64,000 bases of DNA from Posidonia oceanica. Taxonomy: Eukaryota > Streptophyta > Magnoliopsida > Alismatales > Posidoniaceae. Location of the stretch: assembly GCA_037176725.1 (NCBI GenBank), contig JAZBRS010000026.1:106623501-106687500 (forward strand), given 5' to 3'. Below the pieces are notes generated by a model that had not been told where the DNA came from, did not search any database, and was given only the letters and a program-made list of their open reading frames with translations. Made by a program: the position numbers and the translations under genes. This document shows positions 32,221-43,726 of the stretch, one piece after another (within the stretch, counting starts at the first letter, position 1; each line of letters starts with the position of its first letter).

Positions 32221-35200
32221 TCCTACTCGTAGCCCTGTGATCACCCGTTCTCGGTCAGTGATGGCCCAGTTTGCCGGTGACTCCCAGGTCCCTGTTGCCT
32301 CGGAGGTGGCCCCTCTTTCGGTCCCTTCGGCTCCCGCATACACTCCCCTTGTGCCAGCATCTCCTTCTCTGGTACAGCTGCCGCCTTCTTATTCTGTAGG
32401 GCAGTGGCAGACTCCGCTGGACCCGGTTGCCGAGACTGTCTTGGTAACCGCCGCCCGTGCTTCGGAGGCACCACTGACTCCTCCTCCTCAGGGTAACGTC
32501 ACTTTTGACGCTCACCCTGCTGTGGCGAATTACGCCCTAGAACCTCCGCCTCTTGGACAATCTGCGTCCCAGCCGCTTGATTCTGGTCCTCCGCGGGTCC
32601 TGCAACTCAGCATACCTACTGATGGGTCCCCTGAGATGCAGTACCAGCAGCTGATAGAGACTTCCCAGAGACTGCAGGGCATGCCTCTATCTCTCTGCCC
32701 CGCATTTGTTCCTGCTGCTCCCGAGGCTCCGCTGCAACCTGCTCTCGCGTCACAGGCATTCCCCTCTGCTCCTCCGCCCAGACCACCGCCTCAGCTACTC
32801 ATTGCTCAGGCGATGGGGGCCAGCTTCCGCCTCCTGCATTTGCACAACACCCAGCACAGCATCCTCCTCTGGCACCTGGTGGTCAGTTTGTGGGACTGAT
32901 CGGAGTGCAGCATCCCACTGGCCCGCAGCCCGGCACCATGCCGGTGCAGCAGCCGACGCTCCAGCACACTGCATCACCTACTACTCAGCATGCTAGCTAT
33001 ACATACCCCCTGCATCAGCAATACCCTACTCCAGCATACATGCCTGCACACACTGCACATTCGCACGGATACGCCGCCCATCCCGTCGCTCCACCAGGCG
33101 AGGTGATGGTTGACCCAGAGGAGCACCTCGATGCATCTTATGCGGTGTATGTGGCCTCTGCCCCTGCTGTACCACCTCAGTTGGTAGCAGCTCTAGACTC
33201 CAGTGACAACAGGCTCACTGTTTTGGAGAAAGCATTTCGACAAGTGCAGGGTACGGACCACCAGTCTTGCCAGTTCTGGGACCTCTGTTATTTCCCAGAG
33301 ACAATACTCCCCCCGAAGTTCCACATCCTGGTATTTTAAAAATACAATGGTAGAGGCTACCCAATTGCACACCTGAAGGCGTACTGCAGTGATCTTGCTC
33401 AGCTCCAGGCCGACGAGAGGTTGCTAATCCGCTTGTTCCAGAAAAGCCTGAGTGGCCCTGCGCTCAAGTGGTTCACCTCACTTGATATGGCCAGCATTAA
33501 GACGTGAAATGACCTCAGCCAGGCATTCCTGGGACAATACTCCTTCAACTTGGACCTGGTCCCTAAGCGTGCGGACCTCGTCGCATTAAAGCAGAACCCC
33601 AGCGAGCCGTTCGGGGAGTATGTCGGCCACTGGCGTGCACTCGCTTCGCAGGTTCGAGATGGACCCTCTGATGAGGAGTCCCTCGAGATTGTGATCGGGG
33701 GTGCGCAGCTTGCTGTCGGGGCTCTGCTCAGCATTCAGCCTGTAACAACCTTCTCTGCACTGATCCGGGCTGGCACTCGCGTGGAGAGTTCGCTACGGAG
33801 TGGCAACTTCTCGGTGCTCTCTGCGTTTGCCAAGCTGGCCAACGCCAGCAGCAACAGCAACAACTCCAGCAGCAACACCAGAGGCAGCAACAATGGTACC
33901 AGCAGCCAGCCCAAGAAGAAGGACTCGCCAAAGCCTGCTGTTGCCTACGTCGACCCCGCGCCTGTGCCTATTTAGCTGGCGGTTCGGCCTCCCCCGCATC
34001 AAGTAATCTATGCACTAGCACCTAGAGCACCTCCCACACCCCAAATCACCACCACCGCCCAACCGGTGTATCCTGCCGCACCGGTCCAGCAAGCGCAACC
34101 CCAGGGGCCAAGGCGGCCATGGTGTCAATTCATCCCACTGGTGGAACCGCTAACCGCCATCCTCCCCAAGGTTGCGACATTTCTAAGGTTTCCCGAGGTG
34201 CGCCCTTTGCCAAATCCACTTCTGCATTGGCATAAGGCACACCTTTTCTGCGACTTTCATCGAGCCCCCGAGCACTCGACGAATAGTTGCCTCACTCTGC
34301 GGGACGCCATCCAGAATCTGATCGAGTCGGGAACGATCTCGATCCACACGCATGAGGCACCATCTTCTATCCCCCCATCAGTATTAGCCCCTGCATCTGC
34401 ATTAGCACCCCCTCATCCCAGCATTGTCCACCAGCCCCTTCCGGAGCATCCCAATCTGGGGGACGCGAGGACCTCGGGAATCTACTCTCTCTCTCCCTCT
34501 AGGCCTGCTATGTCTGTGGTAGACCCCTCCGAGCTCATTCATGATGTCTTGGAGCCCTTCCCTCTTGTTCTTTATCGTGCCGCCGTTGCCGGCTCCGAGT
34601 CGGGAGTCCATATGATCCGACCGCGTGCCAGGCCAGGGCGCTTTGCTGCTCGCCCTACCATGCATCCTCAGGGCCCTGCCCCTGTGTACCTTCAAGACAA
34701 ACCTCAGGCCCAGACCCCAGCCTCCTATCTGGGTGGGCCCCTAGTCAGCCTGTTAGCCTGGTCCCAGCCAGGGCCTCCTACAACCTACCAGTACCAGCAC
34801 CCCCTGTCCTATTACCCAGCCAACCCTCCGGTCGCCCCTCTTGTGCTCGAAGCACGGGCCCCTACGGTTATTGACTTAACCTGGGACCCCCATCGCATCC
34901 CTTATGACTACGCCACGGAAACGTGTGCAGCAGTCATGCGATTGGGGAGGGTATACCAGCCCGCAGCATCGGTGGTAAGGCCCAGCCATCCAACACCCGC
35001 TGCACCTCCACCAGCAAGCCAGTCAGCAGCACCCCTGCCTGTTAGCTAGCCCACAGCACCCCCAGCATCAAGCCAGCCCTCTGCACCTAGCCCAGTAGAG
35101 CCAACTCCCAGAGCGCCCCCTCCTGCTGCCAGAAAGCCACACCATAAAACAGACATCACTTCCCAGCTTAGGAGGATTAAAGCCGATATATCCATTTGGA

Positions 35201-35325
35201 ACCTTATCCACTCCTCTTCCGAACACCGTGAGGCTTTTCTCCGAGTGTTCCAAGCTGCCCGTGTGTCCCAAGTCATAGAGCCTGCAGCCCTGGAGAGCAT
35301 GGTTGGCGTTATCATGGAGCCGTAG
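32221..35325 (+). pseudogene. Gag of + strand Tat element
   Basis: A Pro/Ala-rich N-terminus (32.2-32.9 kb, then a frame change near 32890), a His/Tyr/Pro-rich part, and a capsid-like region (33.2-33.8 kb) with KWFTSL and AFLGQYSFNLDLVPKRADL. After an Asn/Ser run comes the CHHC knuckle CDFHRAPEHSTNSC (about 34250-34290), then a Pro-rich tail. From 32890 it is one frame, interrupted by TAA 33337, TGA 33505, TAG 33973, TAG 35047 and TAG 35323. Gag would package the element RNA; this copy cannot make full-length protein without readthrough. Confidence 0.85.
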
Positions 35326-35349
35326 ATCATCTCTTTCACGAGCGATGAG

Positions 35350-35700
35350 CTGCCTCCGGCCGGGATTAATCATAACCAACCCTTGTTTGTCACGGTGCAA
35401 TACAAAAACTTCCGCATACCCTTATCGCTGGTTGATAACGGGTCAGGCCTTAATGTCTGTTCGTTGCGCACTGCAACCAGGCTCGGATTCAAAGCTGAAG
35501 ATATCACTCTGGCGATAAAGGGAATGACAGCTTTTGATAATACGCACCATGACGCTCTAGGGATTCTGATTATTCCTTTGATCATTGGCCCGGTCACTTT
35601 CGATGTGGAATTCTATATTGTTGACTTGGAGCCTAACTTTAATTTTCTGCTTGGGCACCCTTGGCTTCACAAGCATTAGGTCATCCCGTCGACCCTCCAC
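35350..35700 (+). pseudogene. Protease of + strand Tat element
   Basis: LSLVDNGSGLNVCSL is the aspartic protease motif in the D-N-G-S form common in Ogre-type elements, followed by NFNFLLGHPWLHKH, the C-terminal motif. A TAG at 35677 follows the last residues. Only one protease domain was seen, unlike the minus-strand element. Confidence 0.85.
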
Positions 35701-35703
35701 CGC

Positions 35704-36315
35704 ATGATCAAGTTTCGCCATGGCGGCGATGTTATCGTTGTAATGGCAGAAAACTTCGAGAAAGAGCGGATCGAGGCGGTTGCACCCATCTCTTCGCATA
35801 CAATCCCTTTTGACCCTGAACTTTCAGCTGCTTTGTATCGAGTTAATCGGTGCGAGCCGGTTAGCTTTGTACCTGATCTTGAACGTGTCAACTCCTTGGC
35901 CGTTCATAGCAACCCCTTCCGGACGGTCGAAAATGTCTGCCACAGGTGGGACTATGTCAAAGGAGCGCCGCTTGGCCGATATGGCCAGGGAATCGCTGAG
36001 CCAGTCCAAGCAGCAGAGCGAAGAGAGTTAGAAGGCCTTGGATACGATCTGCAGTCTAGCAAAGATAGATGCATGCTGCCCAAGGATCAGAGGCTGGCTA
36101 TTCCGCAGGACCTCACTAACTTCACCAGTGCAGGTATCCTGGATTCAACCAGCAGTGAAACCTCAGCGCAGCTGGCGCTATGCCCAAGTTCTCAGCTGCC
36201 AGAAGAAGAATGGGTCTACATCGAGGACTATTACTCAGATGAGGAAGAGTCTGGTATAGTTGAGGCAGCCCCAACCAGCAGCAAGGACCAGCTCAGCGCG
36301 ACTGCGTCCTGGTAA
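35704..36315 (+). pseudogene. G-patch-like segment of + strand Tat polyprotein
   Basis: After an acidic start, residues around GAPLGRYGQGIAEPVQ and RRELEGLGYDL (about 35960-36050) resemble a diverged G-patch at the same place as in the minus-strand element. Ends at TAA 36313, directly overlapping a GGTAAGTTTG splice-donor-like sequence. Confidence 0.6.
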
Positions 36316-36348
36316 GTTTGCTTAGCACTTACCAATGAAGCAGTAGAA

Positions 36349-36957
36349 TTGGCAAACCCTGGGACAGGGCTGACAGCTTCCCTTCTTCCTGCAGCGTCAC
36401 CAAAGTTGCCGATAATTGCAGCTGCAGCACCAGAACCAGAAGCACGCCCACCGGCGTCACCCAGCAGTCAGCCTATGGCCGCAGCCGCACCAGCTTGGAA
36501 ATCACTTTCTCAAGCGGCACAGTCAGCCAGGTCAGGCGACAGCGTGACTCAGCCTGCATCATTAACAGCGCCACAAACAAGCCGAGCGGCTCTGTCAGGC
36601 ACACTGCTGTCAGCTTCAGTAGATCTTGCTATGCGAAAGATTCTCGCCGCTGCTACCGGGAGACCACCACTGTCACCCACGGGCACCGGCATTTCATCCC
36701 CAAGCATGGCGGTCCAGCCATCGGTCCCTCAGAAGAGTGGTTGTGCCTTCTCGCCGGCACCAGTAGTAATCCTAGCAGCATATCCAGCAGCAGCCAAGCA
36801 GATACCCCAAGCAGCAGAAAGCCCAGCAGTCGAGCCAGGGCCGGCCGCAAGCCCGGCAGTCGCTTATTACGTCGACTCACCCTCGGATGAGGAGGCAAGA
36901 GCGGCTACTGATCCTCAGATTGACTTTTCTATGAGAGACTTGGAGCAGTTATTCTAG
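36349..36957 (+). pseudogene. Ala/Pro/Ser-rich linker of + strand Tat polyprotein
   Basis: Low-complexity open frame between G-patch and RT, same frame as gag, ended by TAG 36955. No domain recognised. Confidence 0.5.
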
Positions 36958-37189
36958 GAGCAGCTCGCGTCTCTGGAGCAGGACGTGGCAGAACATGAGA
37001 CTGCGCAAAAGAAAGGGAAGGCCGTACCTACAGATCCCTCTATCATGGTCCTAAAGGAAGATCTAGTGCTCGAGGCACCCATCAGACCAGATGAGCTGAT
37101 CACCCTGCAGCCAAGAGGTGGGTCTCGATGGTTTGTGCAGCGCATGCCACATATAGGCAAAGCAGCAGTAGTAGAGCAAGATGCACCAG

Positions 37190-37510
37190 CAGTAAAGTCC
37201 CATGCAGAGTCCCATGCAGAGTCTCATGTAGAGTCCCATGCAGAGCACCATGCAGAGCCCCATGCAGAGTCCCATGCAGTAGAAGTAGCGTCCCATGCAG
37301 AGTCCCATGTAGAGTCCCATGCAGTACAAGTAGAGCACCATGCAGTAGATATAGAGCAGCATGCAGTAGCAGTAGAGCAACATGCACCTATATTAGTAGA
37401 GCAGCATGCAGTAGTAGCAGAGCAATATGCGCAAGTGGTGGCAGTACAACATGTATCGGTAGCGGCACAATATACAGCGCAGCAGTCACCAGCAGTACAG
37501 TCAGTAGCAG
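37190..37510 (+). repeat. His-rich coding minisatellite (ESHAE repeats)
   Basis: About twenty copies of a 15-bp unit (GAGTCCCATGCA-like) encode runs such as ESHAESHVESHAEHH, then diverge to VEQHAV units, within the open frame 36985-38583. More than 20 His residues in about 100. Confidence 0.85.
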
Positions 37511-37559
37511 TAGAGTTAACAGAATCAGTAGAGTCAGAGCAGGCAAAAATAGCTGAGGA

Positions 37560-38800
37560 GCTTGCTAGGACAGAGGTCGCGTGTCGAGGGTATAAAAACA
37601 CTCGGGTATGCGTAACCATCCTGAAGCGTCACCAGGGCCAAGCAGCACAATACTTGCACTCCTTCGATATCTCAGACCCCACTTTTGAGAAGGAGATCCT
37701 CTCAGAGCTTATTGCATATGGAGAGGAGGATGATACAGGCGAAGATGAGAATGATGAACCATCGCCTGAGTTCCGGCCCCACGATGACGATCCAGAAGGC
37801 CCTAACCTCCATGTCGAAGAAGAGACAGAGGTTGTCAACAATGGCACAGCAGAAGAAATCAGAGGGGTCCGCATCAGCGCCCTTCTGTCACCCCAGGCTA
37901 GAGCAGAATTCATCGCATTCTTGAAGGAGTATGCGGATGTCTTCACCTGGAGCTATGAGGATATGGTGGGCCTCGACATTGAAATAGTTGTGCACAACTT
38001 GCCCCTAGACCCAGATGCAAGGCCAGTAAAGCAGAAGCTAAGGCGATGGCGACCGCAGTGGCTACTTATGATCAAAGAAGAGATCATGAAGCAGCATGGC
38101 GTCAACTTCCTCAAGGTCGTCCTTTACCCTGAGTGGCTTGCAAATGTCGTTCCAGTGTCCAAAAAAGACGGACGAGTCCGCATGTGCATCGACTATCGGG
38201 ACCTGAACAAGGCGAGTCCCAAGGATGATTTTCCACTGCCGCACATTGACATCCTGGTCGATAATACTGCAGGGCACAAGATGCTCTCTTTCATGGACGG
38301 CTTCTCTAGCTATAATCAGATTAGAATGGTAGAAGAGGATATGAAGAAAACATCATTCATCACCCCTTGGGGTGTCTTCTGCTATCAAGTTATGCCGTTT
38401 GGGCTGAAGAATGCTGGCGCAACCTATCAGAGGGCCATGACTGCACTTTTCCATGACCTCATGCATCAAGAAGTTGAGGTATACGTGGATGATATGATTG
38501 CCAAGACCAAAGAGCCTGAGGATCATCTTGCATGCTTAAAGAAGCTCTTTGACCGCTTGCGAAAAGTACAAGCTGTGCCTTAACCCCAGCAAATGCGTAT
38601 TTGGGATATCTTCTGGCAAGCTCCTAGGCTACATTGTTAGCCAGAGGGGGATTGAAGTGGACCCGATGAAGGCAAAAGCCATCGTGGATATGCCACCCCC
38701 AGGACAGAGAAAGAAGTCCGAGGCCTGCTCGGACACCTGCAGTATATTAGTCGGTTCATTGCGCAGCTCACACCTATATGCGAACCGATCTTCAAGCTCC
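37560..38800 (+). pseudogene. Reverse transcriptase of + strand Tat element
   Basis: Motifs in order: VVLYPEWLANVVPVSKKDGR, MCIDYRDLNKASPKDDFPLP, LSFMDGFSSYNQIRM, PFGLKNAGATYQRAM and VYVDDMIAKT with intact catalytic Asp pair. The region 36985-38583 is an uninterrupted 532-codon frame. A one-base insertion near 38566 and a one-base loss near 38700 put 135 bp of the thumb (LCLNPSKCVFG) out of frame before the frame returns. Confidence 0.92.
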
Positions 38801-39760
38801 TGAAGAAGAATGCACAGATCAGCTGAAGCGAAGAGTGCTAGGCCGCCTTAGACAAAATTAAGCAGCTTCTGACCAAGCCTCCTATGTTGGTCCCTCCCAC
38901 GCCTGGGAGACCTCTACTTCTCTACCTCTCTACCACCTAGCATTTCATGGGTGCCGTCTTGGGTCAGCATGATGAATCTGGTAGAAAGGAGCACACAATT
39001 TATTACCTGAGCAAGAAATTCAATGACTGCGAAGCCAGGTATAGCACAATCGAGAAGACCTACCTATCCCTCTTCTGGGCTGCACATAAGCTGAGGCATT
39101 ACATGATGGCATACCCAGTCCGGCTCCTATGCCGACACGACCCCATCAAGTTCCTCTTCCAGAAGCCAGCAATGGTAGGCAGATGTGTCAAGTGGCAAGT
39201 GTTGTTGTCTCAGTACGACATCACATTTGTCACACAGCGTGCCATGAAGGGCCAGGCCATGGCAGATCACCTTGCAGACTTCCCTTTGCCTGAATACCAG
39301 CCTCTCCAAACGCAGTTCTCGGATGAGGACATCCTCTTTGCAATGGAAGACGATGAGGAGGACCCCGAAGACTTAGAGCATTGGCAGCTCTACTTTGATG
39401 GTGCTGTCAACAAGAAGGGTCGAGGCATAGGCGCGGTGCTGACCACGCCGCAGGGGTAGATGATCCCCTTTGCAAGGAAGCTGACCTTCAAATGCACTAA
39501 CAACGAAGCAGAATATGAAGCATGCATTCTGGGATTGAAGGTCGCACTTGAGCATGAGGCACAGAAGCTGCATGTGCATGGTGATGCCATGCTGGTGATT
39601 TCCCAAGTGAATGGCGACTGGAGAACAAAAGATCCAAAGTTAGTGTCATATCACGAGCACCTGCTGAAGCTGATAGAGTAGTTTGCAAGCATCCGCTTCT
39701 CGTATATGAACAGAGCAAGGAACGGCTATGCAGATGCGTTGGCAACCTTAGCGTCCTAGC
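38801..39760 (+). pseudogene. RNase H plus archaeal-type RNase H of + strand Tat element
   Basis: RNase H part: VLGQHDESGRKEHTIYYLS and YSTIEKTYLSLFWA, PIKFLFQKPAMVGR. Second RNase H: LYFDGAVNKKGRGIGAVL and NNEAEYEACILGLKVAL, then GDAMLVISQVNGDW, all with the expected acidic residues. Stops: TGA 38824, TAG 38839, TAG 38938, TAG 39457, TAG 39679, TAG 39757. The first two sit at the same codons as the two stops in the minus-strand element. Confidence 0.9.
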
Positions 39761-39783
39761 TCAGTATACCTGAGGATCGAGCA

Positions 39784-41106
39784 GTGGATGTATCAGTTAC
39801 GCGCATGGAGCAGCCTGCGCATTGCATGAGCATAGAGGAGGCAGATTCGGCAGAAGAGCAGCCTTGGTATTGCGATATCAAAGCATTCCTTGAGTCTGGC
39901 AGCCACCCGCTTGGCACCTCAGTAGTAGATAAAAGAACTTTGGCGCGTCTGGTGTCAAAGTATGTGTTAGGGGCTGGGCAGCTATACAGAAGATCATACA
40001 GCCAGATGCTCCTGCGCTGCCTAAGCAAGTCAGAGGCCGACACGCTTATGCTCCAAGTCCATGCAGGGACTTGTGGTCCGCATATGAACGGAGTGCTGCT
40101 GGCCAAGAAGATAATGTTGCAAGGCTACTTTTGGTCAACCATGGAGGCAGACTGCTGCCAGTTTGTGCGTAGATGCCACAACTGCCAGATCTATGGTAAT
40201 CTTATGCACGCACCCCTGTAGGAATTGCACAGTATGTCCTCACCATGGCCCTTCTCCACCTGGGGGATGGATGTCATTGGCGCCATACACCCTGCAGCAT
40301 CGAATGGTCATCGCTTCATCCTGGTAGCGATAGATTATTTCACTAAGTGGGTGGAAGCAGCCTCCTACAAGACAGTCACAGCTGCGGTGACAGAGAAGTT
40401 TATCAGAAATAATATTGTCACCCGTTACGGGGTCCCGCATGCAGTCATCTCCGACAATGGCCCGAATTTTATTGCAAAAAGGATCGAGGAATACCTGCAG
40501 AAGCACCAGATCAAGCATCATCGATCCTCACCATATCGGCCGCAGATGAATGGAGCAGTGGAGTCTGCCAACAAAAACATTGTGAAGATAGTAAAGAAGA
40601 TGGCAGAAACCCACAGAGACTGGCACGATAAGCTCCCGTACGCACTCTGGGCGTACAGAACATCAGTGCGGACCTCTACAGGAGCTACCCCTTATTCGCT
40701 GGCATATGGCATGGAGGCAGTGCTGCCTGTCGAAGTGGAGATCCCTTCGCTGCGAATCCTGCGAGAAGCAGAGCTGGAAGAAGCAGAATGGGTCAAGGAT
40801 TGCTGCGCCCAGCTTAACCTGATTGATGAGCGCAGATTGCTAGCAATGCATAATGCACGTTGCTACCAGAAGCGGATGGCAAGGGCATACCTAAAGAAGG
40901 TGCGACCTAGGAGCTTCCAGCCAGGTGACCTTGTCTTGCGAGCCATCCACTTGCCAGACGGTCGAGGCAAATTCCGACCCAACTGGCGTGGCCCCTTTGT
41001 GGTCAAGCAGGTATTCTCAGGCGGTGCAGCGATTCTTGAAGACATGGATCAGACTGGGCAGTCAGAGTCGGTCAATGCATGCTATCTCAAGAAGCACTAT
41101 CAGTAG
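39784..41106 (+). pseudogene. Integrase of + strand Tat element
   Basis: Zinc-binding region HAGTCGPHMNG to RRCHNCQIYGN; core with TWGMDVIGAI, VISDNGPNFI and MNGAVESANKN (D, D, E); C-terminal module KFRPNWRGPFVV; natural end TAG 41104 after KKHYQ. One premature TAG at 40219 splits the zinc domain from the core. No chromodomain, as usual in Tat. Confidence 0.92.
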
Positions 41107-42560
41107 CCTGGCCCCAACCTTGCAGAGCATTTCCTCCATCCTACCCTTTGCATCTTCTCTTCCTTGTGCATTCTCCCTGCATCCCAATCTTGTCCCTTGC
41201 ATTCCTGCGTTCTCTGCATATAGCCTTGCATTCTCTGTCTCTTCCTGCATACCTCCAGCGAAAATCAAAAAAATTTTTCCTGCAAAAACCACGCATTGCA
41301 TTGGGCTCGATGATGAAATCGGACGTGTTGCCTGCTTTGGAAGGAGTCTACCCTGCCTCACCTGACACTACTTAGGCGTCTTAGCTAGTGAGGGAGCCAC
41401 CTTTCAAATAAGAACAGGCGAAACAACCAAACCCCTTAGGACTTGCACCTCTCGAGGGAGATAAAATGCTAGGGCGTGAGCAAATGTGAGTATAAAAGAA
41501 TATGTCTGAGCGTGAGCATAAAAGAAAAAGTAACAGAAGGCGAAGGCAGAAGTAGGCCCTAGAGATAGAGGCGTGTAGCATAACCTTGTCCCTTCGAACT
41601 GCTTTGAAGATGATCCAACACTTAGCACCTGGGAGCCTTGAATCCACTTCAAAACCCCAGCACCCATTACCTCTAAGCCTAGGATAGCAGAAGCTTGCAA
41701 AAAAAAAGAAGAAAAGGAAAAGCAAAGCAAAAAGCAAAAAAAAGAGAAAGCAAAAAGAAAAGAAGCAAAAAAAAGCAACTCCAGAAAGAAAAAAAAAGCA
41801 AGCAACGCAATCCCTTAGAGATAAGCAAAGTTTGTACCTGGGGAATCCACAAACCCTGCGAAGCCTTTAAACTCAGCAAGGCCTAGCAAGCAGCTCCCCA
41901 ACTCCAACTAGGTGCCCACTACCTCCAAGTTAGGGATAGGGGAAACCTACATGTCTATGAGAGAGCCAAAACGATGCAAAAGAGTAGGTGTAGGTCCTTG
42001 GGAGTTTGGTCTGGATCCTGTCCTCACCACCCACCACCCCTGCATTGCAAATAACCCTCTCCTGAGCGCCACCAGTAAGTTAAGAGCTTGAGTAAAGTCT
42101 AGTGAGTCAGGGACCCCTCTCTTCCTCTACAGCAGGCACCAAGCACTCCTTATGCTGAGGGCTACAGCATATAAGCTAAGTCATTGCATACATCCATAGC
42201 ATCTACTCCAAGTCATGCACATCTCTCCGCATACTAAGCATAAACCCTGCACGCATGCATAGCATAAGTCCTTCCTTTCTCTTCTATCTTCCCGCTTTGC
42301 AAAACTTGGTCCGGCGTTGAGACAGTACTTCTATCTAGCATGCGTTGACCGCCTCCCAGCTGCACTGGTCCAGAGCTCCGACCAACCACTTGCCCCAGTA
42401 GAGCTGCCCCTAGTCTAAATATGCTTTATATCTGTACTCTGAATGCTAACTGTTAAACCTGCTAAAGCTGCTGTATTAATTTTGAAATGATGCCCTTTAC
42501 CAGTTAGTTGTATGCTTATACCTGATCTGTTGAACTGCAACTCTGTTTACATGTACCTGA
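41107..42560. other. Non-coding spacer between pol and extra ORF
   Basis: No supported ORF. Purine-rich A/G stretch at 41690-41830; otherwise unremarkable. Confidence 0.6.
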
Positions 42561-42564
42561 GCTT

Positions 42565-43725
42565 TCTACACCAGCAGCCTGCACTTACACTCCTGCATTG
42601 GGTTATCCAACCCTGGTCATTCCCATGCACTGTTCAGATACCTTGCGAGAGTGGGTTGGCAAACTCACTGAAGCTGATCGCGAGAGGCTGCACACTTGGG
42701 GGATTCCCTCTAAACTTCTGAAAGCAACAGATGTTGAAGTGAGCCGGCACTTCCTATGTGCTGCAGCAAGATTCTGGAAGCCAGCACATCACGTCTTCCG
42801 CTTCGACAGGACGGAGCTGACTCCTACACTTGAGGAGGTGCGTCGAATCTGCGGCTTCTCTGCAATTATGGGACCCCCAATCTTTATGAGGCGCGATGGA
42901 TATGCTGCGGTCCTGAGCCAGCTGACTGGGCTCTCTGTTAAGCGCGTCCAGCAAAAACTTATCTGCACCAGCAGGCCCACGCCCCTGCTTCGCCTAGAGT
43001 ACTTTGATGCTGTTATGGAGAAGCGCACTGAACTTGGAGACAAGCTGTAGCTCCAGGGATTCGTCGTCCACTTCCAAGGTGAGCTGATCTTCACGCATGG
43101 CAGGATGACGGTTGCAATCGAGATTGCCGAGATTGCACTTGCAGTGGTGACCGGGCACATTGACCTGGCACCAGTCGTCCTCGCAGAAACATACCGCAGG
43201 CTGGACTGCGTTGTGCACCACTGCCGTCAGTTCCACGGCTGCGGGGTGCTTGTGCAGATCGGGCTAGCTGCACACCTGGAGATGGACCTCCTGCGCCCTC
43301 AGAGGAATGCCATTGAAACGTACTGCAGCAGCGGCCATGCAAGAACTATAAAGACCGTGCCAGAAGAGTACCAGAAGCTATCTGAGCTGACAGATGATGC
43401 AATAACTTGGCGAATTATCCCATCTGCAGCAGAGCCCTTCATTGTCTTCTTCGATGCTCGCGATACACGGCTCGTAGTACTGCCAAGATTCAATGGGGGT
43501 GTGGAGTACCATCCTATCTGGGTTATGTGGCAGTTTGGCTACCGGCAGGGCGCCTTCATTGAAAGCACCGTGCCCAGACTCATGCAGCCATACCCCTTCA
43601 GCACAACAGCATCTACAACAGTGCTAGCAGACCTGATGCGGCACGGGGTAAAATCTACTGATATTGCAGCTGTGAAGGGTTCGGGATGTACTTCTGAGTA
43701 CGTCTCCGAGGTGCAGGGACTCTGG
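42565..43725 (+). pseudogene. Extra ORF resembling DUF7745/PMD class, sense strand
   Basis: LREWVGKLTEADRERLHTW, then FRFDRTELTPTLEEVRRICGF, the 'E-PT-EE' signature of the plant retroelement ORF family related to PMD. After a TAG at 43048 (in place of a likely Gln) the same frame continues with VTGHIDLAPVVLAETYRRL, typical of the C-terminal half of this family. The coding sequence runs straight into the tandem array near 43727, so the end is lost. It lies downstream of integrase in sense orientation, where Tat elements carry extra ORFs. Function unknown. Confidence 0.65.
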
Positions 43726-43726
43726 C

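Noticed and set aside
33337..40221. TAG stop codon reassigned or read through as Gln
   Set aside because: TGA and TAA also occur at Trp- or Gln-like positions and both elements have frameshifts; C-to-T decay is simpler. Kept only as an idea for the shared stop pair.
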